A model generated the notes under the pieces. That model was not told where the DNA came from and made no database searches. It was given only the letters and a program-made list of their open reading frames with translations. Shown here piece by piece: positions 32,420 to 46,200 of a DNA stretch of 64,000 bases (positions within the stretch are counted from its first letter, which is position 1; every line of letters begins with the position of its first letter). The position numbers and the translations under genes are program-made. This DNA is from Liolophura sinensis (taxonomy: Eukaryota; Mollusca; Polyplacophora; Chitonida; Chitonidae): contig NC_088295.1 of NCBI RefSeq assembly GCF_032854445.1, positions 42,397,385 through 42,461,384 on the forward strand, in the 5' to 3' direction.

Positions 32420-33625
32420 TTACATAATACATACCGGTACATATTTTTTCTTGCCTTTTTTTTCAGAAATCTCCCAACTAAATGATTTGAGAAGCTAAGT
32501 ATTATTTCTGAAATAAAGACTATACCATGATTTGATTTACCGATATAGGAAACCTCGCTAGATAACTGACATACCTCAGGAGCAGGTTGAAGCTCAGCAG
32601 TAAGATGCTCGAACACTAATTGCGAGGGACACGGGTTCAATGCCACTCTTGGAGAGGAAATTTGTAGATTATCTCGATCTATAATTGATCATGAGATCTT
32701 GTGTCCATTAGCGGTCATCGGCTGATGTGGTGCTGTTTTGTCTTTCATCAATGTGGCATCAAACGTGGCGAAGTCTTGCGGTAACATATGGAAGGTCGAT
32801 GGTTATCGCGCGCACCGTTTCTCCCCGCCCATAAAAAGACCGTCATCATATGACTGAACAATTGTCATTCTATCAAACAATACTCAATAAAAGCTGAGGA
32901 ATTAGGGTATGTAAACGAGAGTATGCGTTTCACATTTTGGATTTCAATCACATTAACATCATACAAAGGTACAGCAATTCTTTCCAAAAGAACATCGTTT
33001 TGTGAAAATGCACTAACCCCAAGGCATGGTGCCCCAAGTGTACAAATGTCCTCGCTGGCCTTTTATCAGTCTTATCTCTCATCAGAAGACTTGTTGACAT
33101 CAGAATAAGACAATGACATTCCAATAACTGAACACCTTGCTATTCAGGGCAAATTTAACAGACAGGCCAGGAAGGATTGGACAGTTTTTTGCTGGTAACG
33201 GAACCTCTCCATATGACGCGTTGCAAGCAAAACCTGTCAAGAAGATTTCACAAACAACACGCTCAGTCATTTTTTATTTTGTTCCTTACAAGCCTGAAGC
33301 TTTAGGATTTTTGAAAGGTTTCTCAAAGACATGTAAAGCTAAGATATTTTTGTTAAGATGTTAATCTTGCTGCGAATAATATTCTAGTGATATGACAAAT
33401 ATTTCAAGCTAAATAAAATATATACATACCGTCATGGCCATTCGAAAATATTGTGTTCTCCGTTCCTGGTTGAATTTTCAACATTTTTTTATTAAAATAT
33501 AACAATTTGAATTAGATCGACTTCATTAGATATTTCAAGATTGTGTAACGGTTTGGATATGTTTTTAATCATTAGGGTTCGTGTGCAATTCACAAAAGGG
33601 CAGAAGATGCCATGCTGATGTGTAA
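32420..33625. other. Intergenic, nothing recognised
   Basis: No exon or repeat recognised. Confidence 0.35.
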
Positions 33626-33629
33626 CCCG

Positions 33630-33832
33630 AATAAGCGTACGTTGACCCTGTCGATGTTCACATTTTACTGACATTTGTCAACAGAAAATATCCCACTGCA
33701 TGGCATGTCAGTGTAACCGTATGCAATAAGCGTACGATGACCCCGTGGATGTTCACATTTTATTGACAAGTGTCAAGAGAAAATATCCCCCTGCATAACA
33801 TGTCAGTGTAACCGCATGCAATGAGCGTACAA
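33630..33832. repeat. 95-bp tandem duplication
   Basis: AATAAGCGTACG at 33630 recurs at 33725 and as AATGAGCGTACA at 33820, with the intervening sequence about 90% identical. That is 2.1 copies. Confidence 0.85.
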
Positions 33833-33849
33833 TGATACTAATACTGTTT

Positions 33850-34290
33850 AAAAAAGTGTAAAAAAGTGACTGTTTCTAAAATAAACAACACCGTAAGAAT
33901 TGAATGCAAATTTACTGCCTGAAGCACTGTATATTGTTACAGTAAATCATGTTTGTAAATATTTTACACCATTTTCAAGCGGAATTCTGCACAGTGGTGT
34001 AATTTTACACTAGTCGATGTGTATTTACAACATCGTCTGTAAAACTCTATCGGTTTGATCATTTACAGTGCACTTTGCTGCAAATGTACACTTGTTTTCT
34101 AAGCAATGGAGTTAATTGATTATTTTCAATGGTATATGTGGAAATATACTTCTATTTTGGGGGTAAATATTAAACAGCACATCTTGTAAACCTACAGTGA
34201 AAAGAACTGGTCACAAATTTCCCAGCACTTTTCGCTGTAAAATTACAGTGAAATTTGTTACAGTGCAATCATGGTCATTAGTACACCGTG
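33850..34290. repeat. TTACAGTG / GTGTAA-rich segment, MITE-like
   Basis: Motifs such as TTACAGTG, CACTGTA and the palindrome GTGTAATTTTACAC (about 33996-34009) recur in both orientations, as in hAT-like miniature elements. Ends and target duplication not resolved. Confidence 0.3.
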
Positions 34291-34299
34291 TGTCCGGCG

Positions 34300-35020
34300 G
34301 GTGACTTAACTGTATAAATATTGGCTATGTGAGGGACAGCATTCTATTGTTTTAACATTACCTTAAGAACGTCATCGATGGAGATGTGCCCTACACTTTT
34401 TTTAATAATGCCTTCTTACATTTTCTCCTGAATAACATTTTGTCCGAAAAATTTTTATACAGATGAAATCCTTGTTGGCTACGTTTCTTAATCACAAAAA
34501 CTTGTCCTCGTGAATGAAATATTTATCGACAATGGAATAATGGTATTTAATGCGCCGCCTTTACCTTACCTTTTGGACCACAATAAACATGATCTCATGA
34601 TATTGAAAGATAAAGACATAATAGATGTCGTGAAAACAGTCGTAATAGAAATTAAATTTCATCGGACTGTTTTGTACACAGAACAGCTGGTGAAGCTAAA
34701 CGTGTCTCATACATTACACACTGCCTTTCGTACAGAAAAAAACGTAGCGGTACTATGATTCACAACAATGATATAAGGTACTCGTGTAAAATGATATATA
34801 GGTATATCGGAACCTTTAAATACGCGTATATATCATTGAAAGCTCATCTGACGAGATTCAAGTTAAAGTTCCATTCGCCGGTTTTAACCACTAGATACAC
34901 CACTGGCTAGAGCTTTTGAGCCTATCTTCTTTACCTTGTGCCTGCAATTATCTCAGTATGGCTATATCTTGCGGTATGGGAGACACTGAATATCAAAAGG
35001 GATGGAAGAATAATATAGGC
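34300..35020. other. Intergenic, nothing firm
   Basis: An 82-codon ORF at 34510-34758 (+) has fairly even composition but no known domain or splice context, so it is left uncalled. Confidence 0.35.
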
Positions 35021-35029
35021 AGCACAACC

Positions 35030-35030
35030 T

Positions 35031-35061
<31 letters not shown>

Positions 35062-35215
35062 GTTAGTTAGTTATTTATTCATAGTTGATTTACGCCGCAC
35101 CCGGGCATATTTCACTTATGCGACGGCGGCGAGCATTACGGTGGGAAGAAACCGGACAGAGCCCGTGGGAGGCCCACAAACGTCCGCAGGTTATTGGAAA
35201 ACCTTCCCCCGTGAG
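35030..35215 (-). mobile_element. tRNA-derived SINE, minus orientation, 5'-truncated
   Basis: TTTATTTATTTA, then GATTTACGCCGCACCCGGGCATATTTCACTTATGCGACGGCGG and the GAGCCCGTGGGAGGCCCACAAACG part, match the minus-oriented SINE at 52196-52397. The tRNA-like head is missing. Confidence 0.8.
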
Positions 35216-35239
35216 TAGCACAGGTGACACACCAATATA

Positions 35240-36365
35240 CCAGATCCAAACAGCGTCCACGCGATGTTTTAACCAGCAAATCAAGCAACTTTCACTGGAC
35301 AGCATATAAAAATACGGGGGAGGGGGGGGGAACACCATGCTGCCTTGATAGGAAATGAAAAAATGGAAAAAAATTAATTAAAGAACGAACCTTCCATTAT
35401 CATTCAAAGCTTTATAATATGCTTCGCCAGTAGGTCGACACGTTTACAGTAAATACTTTTTTGTCAAATGATGATCTTTCTTAGACCCAACCCGACAATA
35501 ATAATTGAAAATTAATATTGAGACGTGCATAGACCTGATTAGAACACCCACATCAACTCGCCAATGAAATCCGTGCTCATGTATGACACTGAGCCGGCTT
35601 TCGAATAATCCTGGATAACTTGGCAAGCCCCGTGTTGTACGCTGTGAAATCTCGTAAATCTATGTGATTTGACGTTAAGACCATCAGTTATAATGTAACG
35701 CGACTAACCTTCTTACAGCAGAATTTCGACAAATGTGGATTCTTATGAAACCTTCGACACGTGAGTTTGTACACTTCTGACAAGGGCAGATCGAGCTCTA
35801 AATTATAAGTTAGGTTCTGCTGTCACGTACAGATGGCGCATTACACACAGATGACCAACAGCAATAACATTGGCAATACTCTATATAAAGTTCTCAAAAC
35901 GTGCTGATAACTTACGTTTTGACATATGGCGCAGTTGGAGTAAACGACCGACCTTTGGCATGTTACTCGACAACTTTCTGACAGGTAACGTACAGATATG
36001 CACGTCATATTGGTGGGAAGTAAGTGGAACGTTAGACTATGCAAACGGCGGCTTAATTATAATCAACATATGCAGGGCCCAAAAGAAAGTGAGAGCGTCC
36101 AGTCTACTAATTCATTGTCCAAGACTGCTATTGAAAACTCACCTCTTCAGAAGAGGAGATTGAACAGCAAGCTGTCGTCGTTGTAACCGTTCATCCAATT
36201 CAGAGCAATGTAGAGAGGCCGACATGTAGTAAAGGTAGCTGCTTAAGAAGATATCTATAAGAATATTTTATTTATATTGTTGAAGGAACACTGGAGCAGT
36301 CCATAAAAGCAATGGTTTCATCGAACTCACTGCCGGCATATCAATGACCTGAAATAAAATTCTGC
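35240..36365. other. Intergenic, nothing recognised
   Basis: No exon or repeat recognised. Confidence 0.35.
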
Positions 36366-36373
36366 TTTGGGAT

Positions 36374-36409
36374 GCCTCCGTGGCCGAGGCGGTTAGCGTT
36401 CCAGCGCGA
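36374..36409 (+). mobile_element. tRNA-like SINE head fragment
   Basis: GCCTCCGTGGCCGAGGCGGT followed by TAGCGTTCCAGCGCGA looks like the 5' half of a Ser/Leu-type tRNA, with an A box (TGGCCGAGG). No B box or 3' half follows, so it is a fragment of a SINE rather than a tRNA gene. Confidence 0.5.
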
Positions 36410-36424
36410 AAAGGTGAAAATAAA

Positions 36425-39400
36425 TTCAAGCGCAAGGCGTAAACTAAAGCTATCTAATTATGTATAAATTATGCCTGTATATGGTGTAAAGTTAGCAAAG
36501 GTGAGATAGAGCGTACACGTAAGCCTTAATTATCACAGAATCCGAAATGTTTAGATCAGTCAATGAAATGGTATGTATGCACTCAGTGTCCAAGTCAAAC
36601 ATTTGTTTGACCTCAACTTCAATAATAACGTCTCTTGAACATAATTCTAAATGAGGCAGGGAGCATTCAAACCTTTTAGGGTATTTCGTTTAACACGATG
36701 CGATGAGGACAATATAACCAATGCATTTGACCGTCTTAAGGTCACAAATGTCCATATGCAACAACGTGGGACACCTTAGTTCCCCTTTTCCCTAATCATT
36801 TGAAGGCAACTAAAAGGCAAAAACGCAGCACTGATAAACAGATTTTGTGTTTAATTTGGCAATCATCAGCATGCAGGATGCTTGGACACAATGATACATT
36901 ACGTCAACAATACTCTCTTCAAATACAAACACCATTGACTGAGGTCATCTTGGGTAGCCCAGTAAAAATAAGTGTACAATCACCTATGTACAACTATACA
37001 GTCAAGCACGTGGTAGGATTATACAATATATACAAGATAATATAGGCCAATGTATAAAAGAGGGATGAGCACAAAACACAGCTCAAGTACAAGCTGGGTA
37101 ACAATATGTTTACATACGCTGTTTGCATTTACCATCAACATGTTTGTAAGCAACATAGACTATACGCGGTTTGTGATATGCCTACCAATTCACAGATTTG
37201 TATCTACATAAGCCCCCCACCCCACCCCCCCACCCCCTAGCTTCAGCTGATCCAACCCCAATACCCAAGAAATCCACCAGGCATCTCTAGTGATGTGGTG
37301 TCAGTGTCTTCATGATATACGGGTGTGCGTGTATGCACTCACTGTTAGTACTAGAATGATTGGCATCGGACATAAAGATGGTCATATTCACACTGACAGT
37401 GATTAGCGTGTAGGCACTCTAATACTAATCTGAGTGCTTACCAATGGATTGTGGACAATTACATATAAAACACTTAATGCTTAATGAATAATGTTGGGAT
37501 TATAGTACACAAGTCAGTCCAAATAATGTGGAAATACAATCCAACTAGTTTTCGTATGGATATTTGATCTTTTTTCTTGAAACACAAGTAGAATTCATCG
37601 CCAGTCATCTTCTGAATGCCGCAGAAAGAAGCTGACTTGACAAATACATGCAAATACATATTTCCAATCTAATCCTTCAGAATTCCTATTAAAACAAATT
37701 GCTTCAGATTATAGTGGTAAATAAAATAACCCCTTCAATCATTATTCACATCATTAAACCTGTGCATGATATGTTGACGAAAGTATGTCACCATTACAAT
37801 AATGTGTCATCTGTAATTGAAATAAATGTCTTATTTCGATGATTAAGTGAAATTATTCACAAATCATACAAGCACTTAACTGTCACCACGATCTAATTTC
37901 AGCCAAACTGACCAGGCAATCTTAAATCATATTTACAAACATATTAAACGTAATCTTGTAAAGTATAAACACAAACTATTTTACATCATATCACATCAAC
38001 TTTTACACAAAATACTGAGAATATTCATTTTTAAGAAAATTAACGTTCTGAGTGTTTTTCTTTTAAACCAAGGTAGAGAAAATGACAAAAATTATTATAA
38101 TGACACACAAGTGTCATAATCAGCTGATGGGTGTTCATCAATACACGTATTTAATTTTTTTATTTAAACACAGTACAACATCAATTGTTCAAGTACCCAG
38201 AGAGCATTATATAAAACCAGCTATCATTACTCCAACAGATTTTACAGATTCTTGTAACAAAAAGTTTTATTTAGTGAATTTCAGGTATGTCATTGCATTT
38301 AGTCTCCAACATTTAACAAGAGCCCGTAGTTATGGAATATTCTTTCCTACATAAATAATTCAAAACTACAGAAGGTCTCTTTTTTTTTTCTCGGAACATA
38401 CAAACACTTCCACACTGCAACAAACACATTACAACATACTTTCAAGTGTTTTCCATCATCCACTCAAGACAAAAGGAGTGGGGGGGATGGGCTATTTTTA
38501 GACCCCACATAATTAACCTCAAACAATTGTGCAAGAAAAAATTCACCTGTTGGATAAAAAAAAATCTTACATGATCCACCATTTTGGTTACTAATGTATT
38601 CTGACATCGATTTTGATATGTGCTATTTACTATACTCCTTTCTGGATATTGCTCTGAATATATATCAGGCCATTTGGGGTTTAAGAGATTATGTGGCCTT
38701 GGAGTTCCCCTGGAGTCTCGCCCTTTCTGATGGAATACTCTTCTCCCAACCCACCCTAAAGGTTAAAAAAGGTTATGCCATGCACAGTGCATGTTAGCAT
38801 AGAAGTAAGTAGGCTTAACTACTAAAGGCTGACTATAAATCACCTTCCAGTTACTAATATAACACCCCGCAATTTCATCTTTATACTTGTCAGGAAAAGG
38901 CACTACATGATTCTGTAACCTATATTTTGTGATATCTAGACATTTGTAATAAACCAAACAGCCGCTTTATTACACATTACTTCATTCTGATATCACTATA
39001 AGAGAGTGTGATATCATGACAGTAACACACTTTGACCTTGTGATACATGTATTTATTTATTTCATTGGTGTATTATGCCATAATCAAGAATATTTGACAG
39101 CTACAACAGTGGCCAGCAGAGCCTGGAGGAAAGCCACTATCATCTACAGGTTGCTGGCAGATCACTCACCTTGCCATAAACTAAAAAGCACCTTATACTA
39201 ATGCTGATATGACCACTTAACAAAGTGTGAGATATCTTCAAAATAATACAGATTAAACTTGTTAAAAAAAAACAAAAAACATGTATTCCCCCCCCCCCCC
39301 CCCCCCAAACACTAATAAACAGGCACGCTCAAGACATCAAGTTCTCTTAATTTAAAAAAAAAATAAGTGAGCATCAGAACAAATTGTTGAACATGAACAT

Positions 39401-42400
39401 TGCATAAAGCAGATACAGCTGTAGCTCTCAAATCAAAAATCTACTGTTCAACAACAAGTCATTCACAGGTAGCCATTAAACTTACTGCGAAACTTTGCTT
39501 CTTTTGCACATGACTGTTTCTACATTTTAAGCAAAGAGAGAGGCAAAATTGTGGAAATACCTTCTGAAGATACTAAACAGTAGACCGATTTATAATCTAA
39601 AGATCATTTCGCCTAACTGATTATACAAGTCAAAATGGAACATCAAGAAGTGATCCCTAAAAATATTTTCAAGTAGAGGTACACGAAACACTGGCATCAT
39701 CCAAAATTCCTTTAATAGCGAGATGTAAACATATGGACGGTCAGGAATTATATCTCATCCAAAGACAAGCTACTCAAACAAGGCACAAATCTGTATTTAA
39801 TGATGAGAAAGTCCTGCCACTAACAGCGTCACTACTCACTACATTCATCAAACACAGTTTTTGTTTGTGCTGCACATGTAGTATCACGTAATAATAAAGC
39901 TGACATCAACAGAACAAAACTCCCCCTCCCAGTGTTAAATTTAGACTAAAGATCCAACAAAGATGAAATAGTGTTATATTTTGACTCTGAAATATATTCC
40001 AAATTTTCAATATTTAAAGGCCATATATGCTTTACCATATCAACAGATTTAGATGATAACTGACAGGCAGATAATTTCAAATTACAAGGCCCTGGCCTTT
40101 AAGTACATAGCCTACAATGTATGACAAGTCAATCAAAAAGATTTAAATTAAATATATAAAAAACAACATTCTGACCAGATTCTTGTGGTTAAAAGTTAAT
40201 TAAATGTTCATGGCCACACGACTATAATATCAAAGTCATGAATGATGTAAAAAAAACATTGCACATTGTATTATAAAACTAGAAAATCTGTTTTCAATTC
40301 ACTTCACCTGGAAGTTATTATGAGCTAAGCTTTAGTTCTTCATTTTCTGAGCTATTCTGACGTAATCCCCTCCAACGAATAACTGATGAGTAAGAATGAA
40401 TTATAGCATCTTATACTAGTGAAACTGGCAAAGTGCAGTGAATTCCGCAAATTCAAAGGTCGTAAATACCTAAGCAAAAGTAATCAGCGAAGCTTAAAAT
40501 CTTCAAAGCAAAAAAGAAGAAAGCAGAAACATGTAGCAATACTCAAGTGCCAACTATTTACAATTACTGCAAAAGCTCTGTGCAAATTTGAAATGCATGC
40601 TACAAACTTCAACCCACTGCAAAAGATGTCAATCACAGGAAAAGAAAGAGTGAAATTATAAATTTGAAGTTTATCTAAAAAACAATATTTTTCTCACACA
40701 TGGTCATGGTGTTGTTTTCAACTGACATCCAGTCATCAGTGACTTCCAGAAGAGTAAGCCAATCAAATCGTCTCACTGGACAAGAAGGTTAAAGTTCAGG
40801 TGATTGTGCTTCAGTGTCGTTGTGTCCAGGTCTGAGTATAAGGGGAGGTAATTAAGGGCATGGCGCTGATTGAGTGGTAAAGACAGAACATCACCATGCT
40901 GTGTGGATATTGCACAGGCGTTAGCTAATCAGTCTGAAAAATAGAAAGGTACCCTACACTGAGAAGACCTGGGTATTCAGAAGGAAAAAAAACCTAAATC
41001 AAATATGTGATTCAAAGAAAAACTGATTATTATGGATAATTCCCCAGAGGGTTTGATAATTTATGAAAGTCACATGTGCCCATGCATGAATAAAAGAGAT
41101 GGGTTAGTACAAAGGTTGGTCAGAAAACAATCTTAGTCAGAAGAGCTTCTGGCTGGCAGATTAAGAGTGGTTATAACTGAACATTGTATTTTCAAGAAAA
41201 ATATACATTGATATTTATTTCTTACGTATTTTACTAGCCTCGAGTATACCTTCTACAACATTCCTTGGATAACATGGTATGAATGGCCCTGCTTTTCATC
41301 CAATTAACACTGTGTTTACATGTTACCAGACAAACATTTTGACAGAGAGAATTGGCAGAATTTAAAATTTACCCAGGCTTCTTATCTAAGGCACTAAACC
41401 CAGCGTGAATATTAAACATGACTGAGAAGAATCTTGTCAGAACGTTTTAAAAACGTCAGACAATTTTAGTTGTCTGAATGAAATGCTTAGCTTGACCTCT
41501 TTATTACTTCTTTAGGCTGGCTTAAGTTATCCTGAGAAAGTTCAAAATTGTGATACACTATGCAGCCTTACATTTGTAATTTTTTGTTTTACAACTTATA
41601 ACTTTGGTTATCACAACTATGTTGCATACACCATATTTTATGAGGTGAGAATAACGGTATACAAAAACACATAAAAGCATCACTAATGCAACTGCCATAG
41701 CAGCTCTTGATTCTTTCCATTTTCTTGAGTATGTATACAATTGTGTTCAATGAATTAATTGCGTAATCATGGTCTGTTTAGATCACCTGTCAATCACCAC
41801 AGCTTTGTCAATTTTCCAAACCACACCTGAAAGCAAGGGCGAACAGAGAACGAAAACAAACTTTGACCTTTTACTGATGTGGTTTGGATGTAAACAACAT
41901 TTTAGACAGGGTGCTTGTTTGAGTTTCTGCAAGGAATAAAATGATTATGGCTTAAAGCCACATTGGCAGTATTTCAGCCACCCCATGTTTAGAGTTTCTG
42001 GAATGGTCTGCTGTTACAGTGTGCATGTTACAGAGTGCATTTACATCCCTGTAAACATACGCCGCTGTATTTGAATTTATACTTCAATACATTGCTTAAA
42101 ACAAAAATCAAACATTATAATATTAATCTTTGTTCAATTCAACAAATAAGTTCAAAATTATTTTCCATCATGACATTGGGTAGAGGTCAAAATGGTAAGG
42201 AACATCAAGACTACAACAAGGAGACAATGTCTGAAGATAGTTTATGCATCAGGCCACAGTAAATGTCCCTCAAAAAAAATGCAATATGTAATCATATTTC
42301 TAGGCAAATTATCTGGAATTACATGAAAATGAAAAACTTTGTATTACTTTCATGGAAATTCCATGTGTGTACAAAACTGAAAGGGTAACATTAACATCAA

Positions 42401-43284
42401 ACCCATGATCTCCATCCGATGATGTTGCCAGAGGCATGACAAAGGGTGACAAAACTACGCAAATAGCCAAAATATGGGAAAAGGGGGAAAAAAATAATTA
42501 AACAAAAAAAATCTAAAGACTGGCTACTACACTTAAATAATAATAACACACATCTGTACAATGCAAACACTTACATGATTAATACCTGATGGTAAGTGGT
42601 AAGATTCACAATACAATAATAAAACACAAAGAAACAGCTGAACAGGGCACCCCCTTGTACTTCACTTACTAAAAATTGGGCTTTTTTTCCATCTGCTGAA
42701 CAACATCTACAGATCTGCATGATATTTTTGTTTTAAGATCTTCCAAATACTGAGGAACTAATCAAGATTTAAATACCAGATAAAGCACAATAAAATCATC
42801 TTGACGTGTGAGACGTGTGAAAACACGCTGACTTTATATCCACAGGGCATAAGAGGAGACTTTAAGCATATGTTGGTTCAGCTACAATATGCATGCACTT
42901 AGAAACTTTGAAACTTTCCAAAATTTGATGCTTTGTTTATGCTTTTCAGATCTTCTCTTTTCAGGTTACAACTCATATGTTAATCATTTATAAACAAAAT
43001 GTATGTCAAGAGAACAAGTAATTTTTTACAGAAGTGAAAATCATAAAAGGTGAACAAAAGATTTACGCCTTGAACACTACACCTTGATGTCTGGATTCTA
43101 ACCTCGTTGAATACGGGCCTCAGTCAAAATCCAAAATTGATATTTATCCAATGACATCCGTATTCAGACTGCTTTTAAAAAAAAAAAAGTTCTTTTTCAA
43201 CACTGGCCTCAACTGAAATGCAAAACTTCCCGGGCTGGAAACTTTGGCAAGGTTCTGACAAACTTTTTGTGGTCGGCTACGGTC
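36425..43284. other. 3' flank of the MGRN1/RNF157-type gene, including its 3' UTR
   Basis: AT-rich, no gene recognised. The part nearest 43284 must be the 3' UTR of the minus-strand ligase gene. It holds a decayed minus-oriented SINE (about 39045-39195) and a C-run (39288-39306). Where the transcript ends cannot be settled from sequence. Confidence 0.45.
41500..41505 (-). terminator. First AATAAA downstream of the ligase stop codon
   Basis: On the minus strand this is the first canonical AATAAA I find after the stop at 43285, about 1.8 kb downstream. More lie further on (for example 41215, 38266), so the true site is uncertain. Confidence 0.3.
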
Positions 43285-46200
43285 CTATCCCGAGGAATTC
43301 GGATAATCCTCTTTAGGAGCTGTGGTACCTGACAGTAACATGTGTGTGCTTGTGGTACTACCGTAACTAGAAACATCTGTACTAACAGGGGTTCCCGGCA
43401 GTGACAGAGTCTCCGTCAAACTCAGCGGCTGGTAACACTGTTCCCCGTTCTCCTCTTTCTCTTCCGTCTTCTCATAGAACACTTTTCGGTGAGGTGTGGA
43501 GCGGAATCTTACCTCCAGCGGATCCACTGTGGCATCTGTCAACATGAACAGACAAGGTCACTTAAATGTGACTTAAATACTGTAATTACCCTCAATACAC
43601 AAAAAAAGATCATAAAATATTGCTTTTGGTACTGAAACATTTTCCCAGTGGAATATCTTTGTAACGCAAACCTCAAAACACCAAGATCAATATCACTTAT
43701 ATATACTGGGCTGGTAAAGTACTACTACACCAGCCAATCCATAAGACATACGTCAGGCCATTAGGAATACAAATGTCACGAAATAACTGGCCACTACAGA
43801 AAATTCAAACCAAGAAGGAAGCACCATTAAACGGGGGGTGATCTCTGCGTAAGAATAATTTTTTACATGGTTTGTCATGATTGTTTCCCTTCCATTATTA
43901 AATTATTTCAACCCACTGCAAGTTTTAATATAAATCCACTCACTTTCCACAATGAAATCTAACATAAAAAGTAATTAATTAACACTCCAACACTCAATGT
44001 ATAATATTAGAGATTCAAAAAATGAGGATACTTAGTTAGGTTGAACAAGCCATGACGATGTGAAATTTCACAAAAATGTGAAATTACATGCCCACACCCA
44101 GTGAAAACACTCCAGGGCTTATCTACTCACAGTCAGCAGCAGGCAACTCTGGGCCCTCATAATCTGGGACTGGCTCATCCTCCTCCTCAGTGCTCTCCCT
44201 TTCATCATCTGCATCATCCCCTGCGGTCAGGTCCACACCAACTGCTGATGGGTCACATCCAGGCTGGGCTGGGACTTCTGTAGGATCAACGGACGGGATC
44301 TGCCCAGGACAAACTCATAATGAAGTATACATACATGTTATACACTAGAGGAGCATGACTGTCAACGCAGCTCTGCAACATGGCGTCAAGGATTCCAGTG
44401 AAACACAATGAACACTGTTCATATTCTTGTCTAAATAAAGCACAACCAAGTGATTGGCTGACTGGTTGATAAGACTGCTTTGTTTTTGATTGTTGAAGCT
44501 CAAGAATTTTTTGTTGATTCGACACCGGTCAGTTTTGATGGGTGGAGAAAGCCAGATTGCCAGAGTTAAATTATCAACTTTAGCAAATTGCTAATGAACT
44601 TTTACACATGTGAATCACAGACTTGCGCACCTTACTACACATTCAACTATTTTAGACAAGATCCGTGGCTCAGTTGGTTAGCTCGCTACCACAGCGTAAT
44701 GACCTAGCAGCCTCTCACCAATGCGGTCGCTGTGAGTTCAAGTCTAGTTCATGCTGGCTTCCTCTCCTCAATCTACGGATGGTCGTGGGTTTCCCCCGGG
44801 GCTCTGCCCAGTTTCCTCCCGCTATAAGTGAAATATTCTCGAGTACGGCGTAAAACACCAATCAAATAAATAAATAAATTTAGACAAGACTATTCAAAAG
44901 ACCCTATGACCACCGTCAACTGATAACTATCAAAGCTATAGTTTTTGGCACAAAGCCATGATTTGAACTGTCCTGAACTGTTCACCAAAGAGAAAATATT
45001 TATTGATTTAACTGTCACTAGATGACATACACAAAAATATTTCTCTAAAAAGTAGGGAAGATAGCCATCAAAAACCAATGTGCCACGGGTTTAAAAGAAA
45101 CAACACCAGTAGATCATATCAAAAAAGTAGCTGAACTTGCACTGTTTAAAGTTTTTTGGGGAATAAGAAGTATATACCTGTAAAACTACGCTGTCAGCCA
45201 CGTGATCTATGTCCTCAGATGTCTCCCGCACCATCTCTACTGAGGCTGACTTTGTCTTCATATCTATTATCTCAGTCTCTGGGGAGACGGGGGCAGACTG
45301 GGAACCCTTCTGGACATATCTGAAGGAGGAGAACTGACTGTTAGCTAGGCGTACAAACAGGTGTCAGATGATCTCAATACGAGTCAATAATGTTTTCATC
45401 ATCTGAAAAAGTCATCTGACTGGAGGGAGATCTGTGTTTATCAGCCACTGGGAAAATCACATCTGAGGTCTTGTCACTGTCAAGAAAATGATACCAGAAA
45501 TATAAATGAAACTCTAAAATATTACCTGACTTTAGGCACAGAGGATTTTTTGGGTGACTTTCGTGTGGACTTGACAGGGTCAGGTGACTGGTCTGTCATG
45601 ACAACCTCGGGGGTGCCTCTCCCATCCAAACCCTCACCCAGGTCTTCTGTCGTCGTCACTTTGTCCTCTTTTGACTCCGCACACGTATCCTTGGGGGCAC
45701 GCTCCTCAGACTGCCTCCTAAACAGAAGTGAAAGTGAATAAAACATTGTGCATTAACCCTTAAAAAGGACTCTCATTAAATTACTACACTACATAAGAGT
45801 ACATATATTTGTGACCTACTCTTCTGCACAGAATCTTTTTTCAACTCCTCCTTCTTTAGGGTTAAAACAAAGGCTTATATATTTTGTATCGTGAGAGCCA
45901 CGACATTTTCAATTCTTTTGGCAGGATGAACAAGCCTATGTTACATATGACATGTTTTACTTCTTAACTGTCTTGGACGTCCCTAACAGATGCTAACAAA
46001 GATTGTACCTTTTCACAGATCTCCTCTTGTCTGACTTGGGACCATCTTCTGACACACGATGTGAATGGACCATTCCTATCCCAAAAAAGCGCAAACAAGA
46101 CTATTTGTAATTAGATAAAATAATTTAATAAGTTACATGTACAAAAACAAGAATATTACATTATAAGTGCAAACAGTATATATCTTTAACACACAATCCA

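Noticed and set aside
44101-44283. Plus-strand ORF of 60 residues
   Set aside because: It is the antisense shadow of ligase exon 13.
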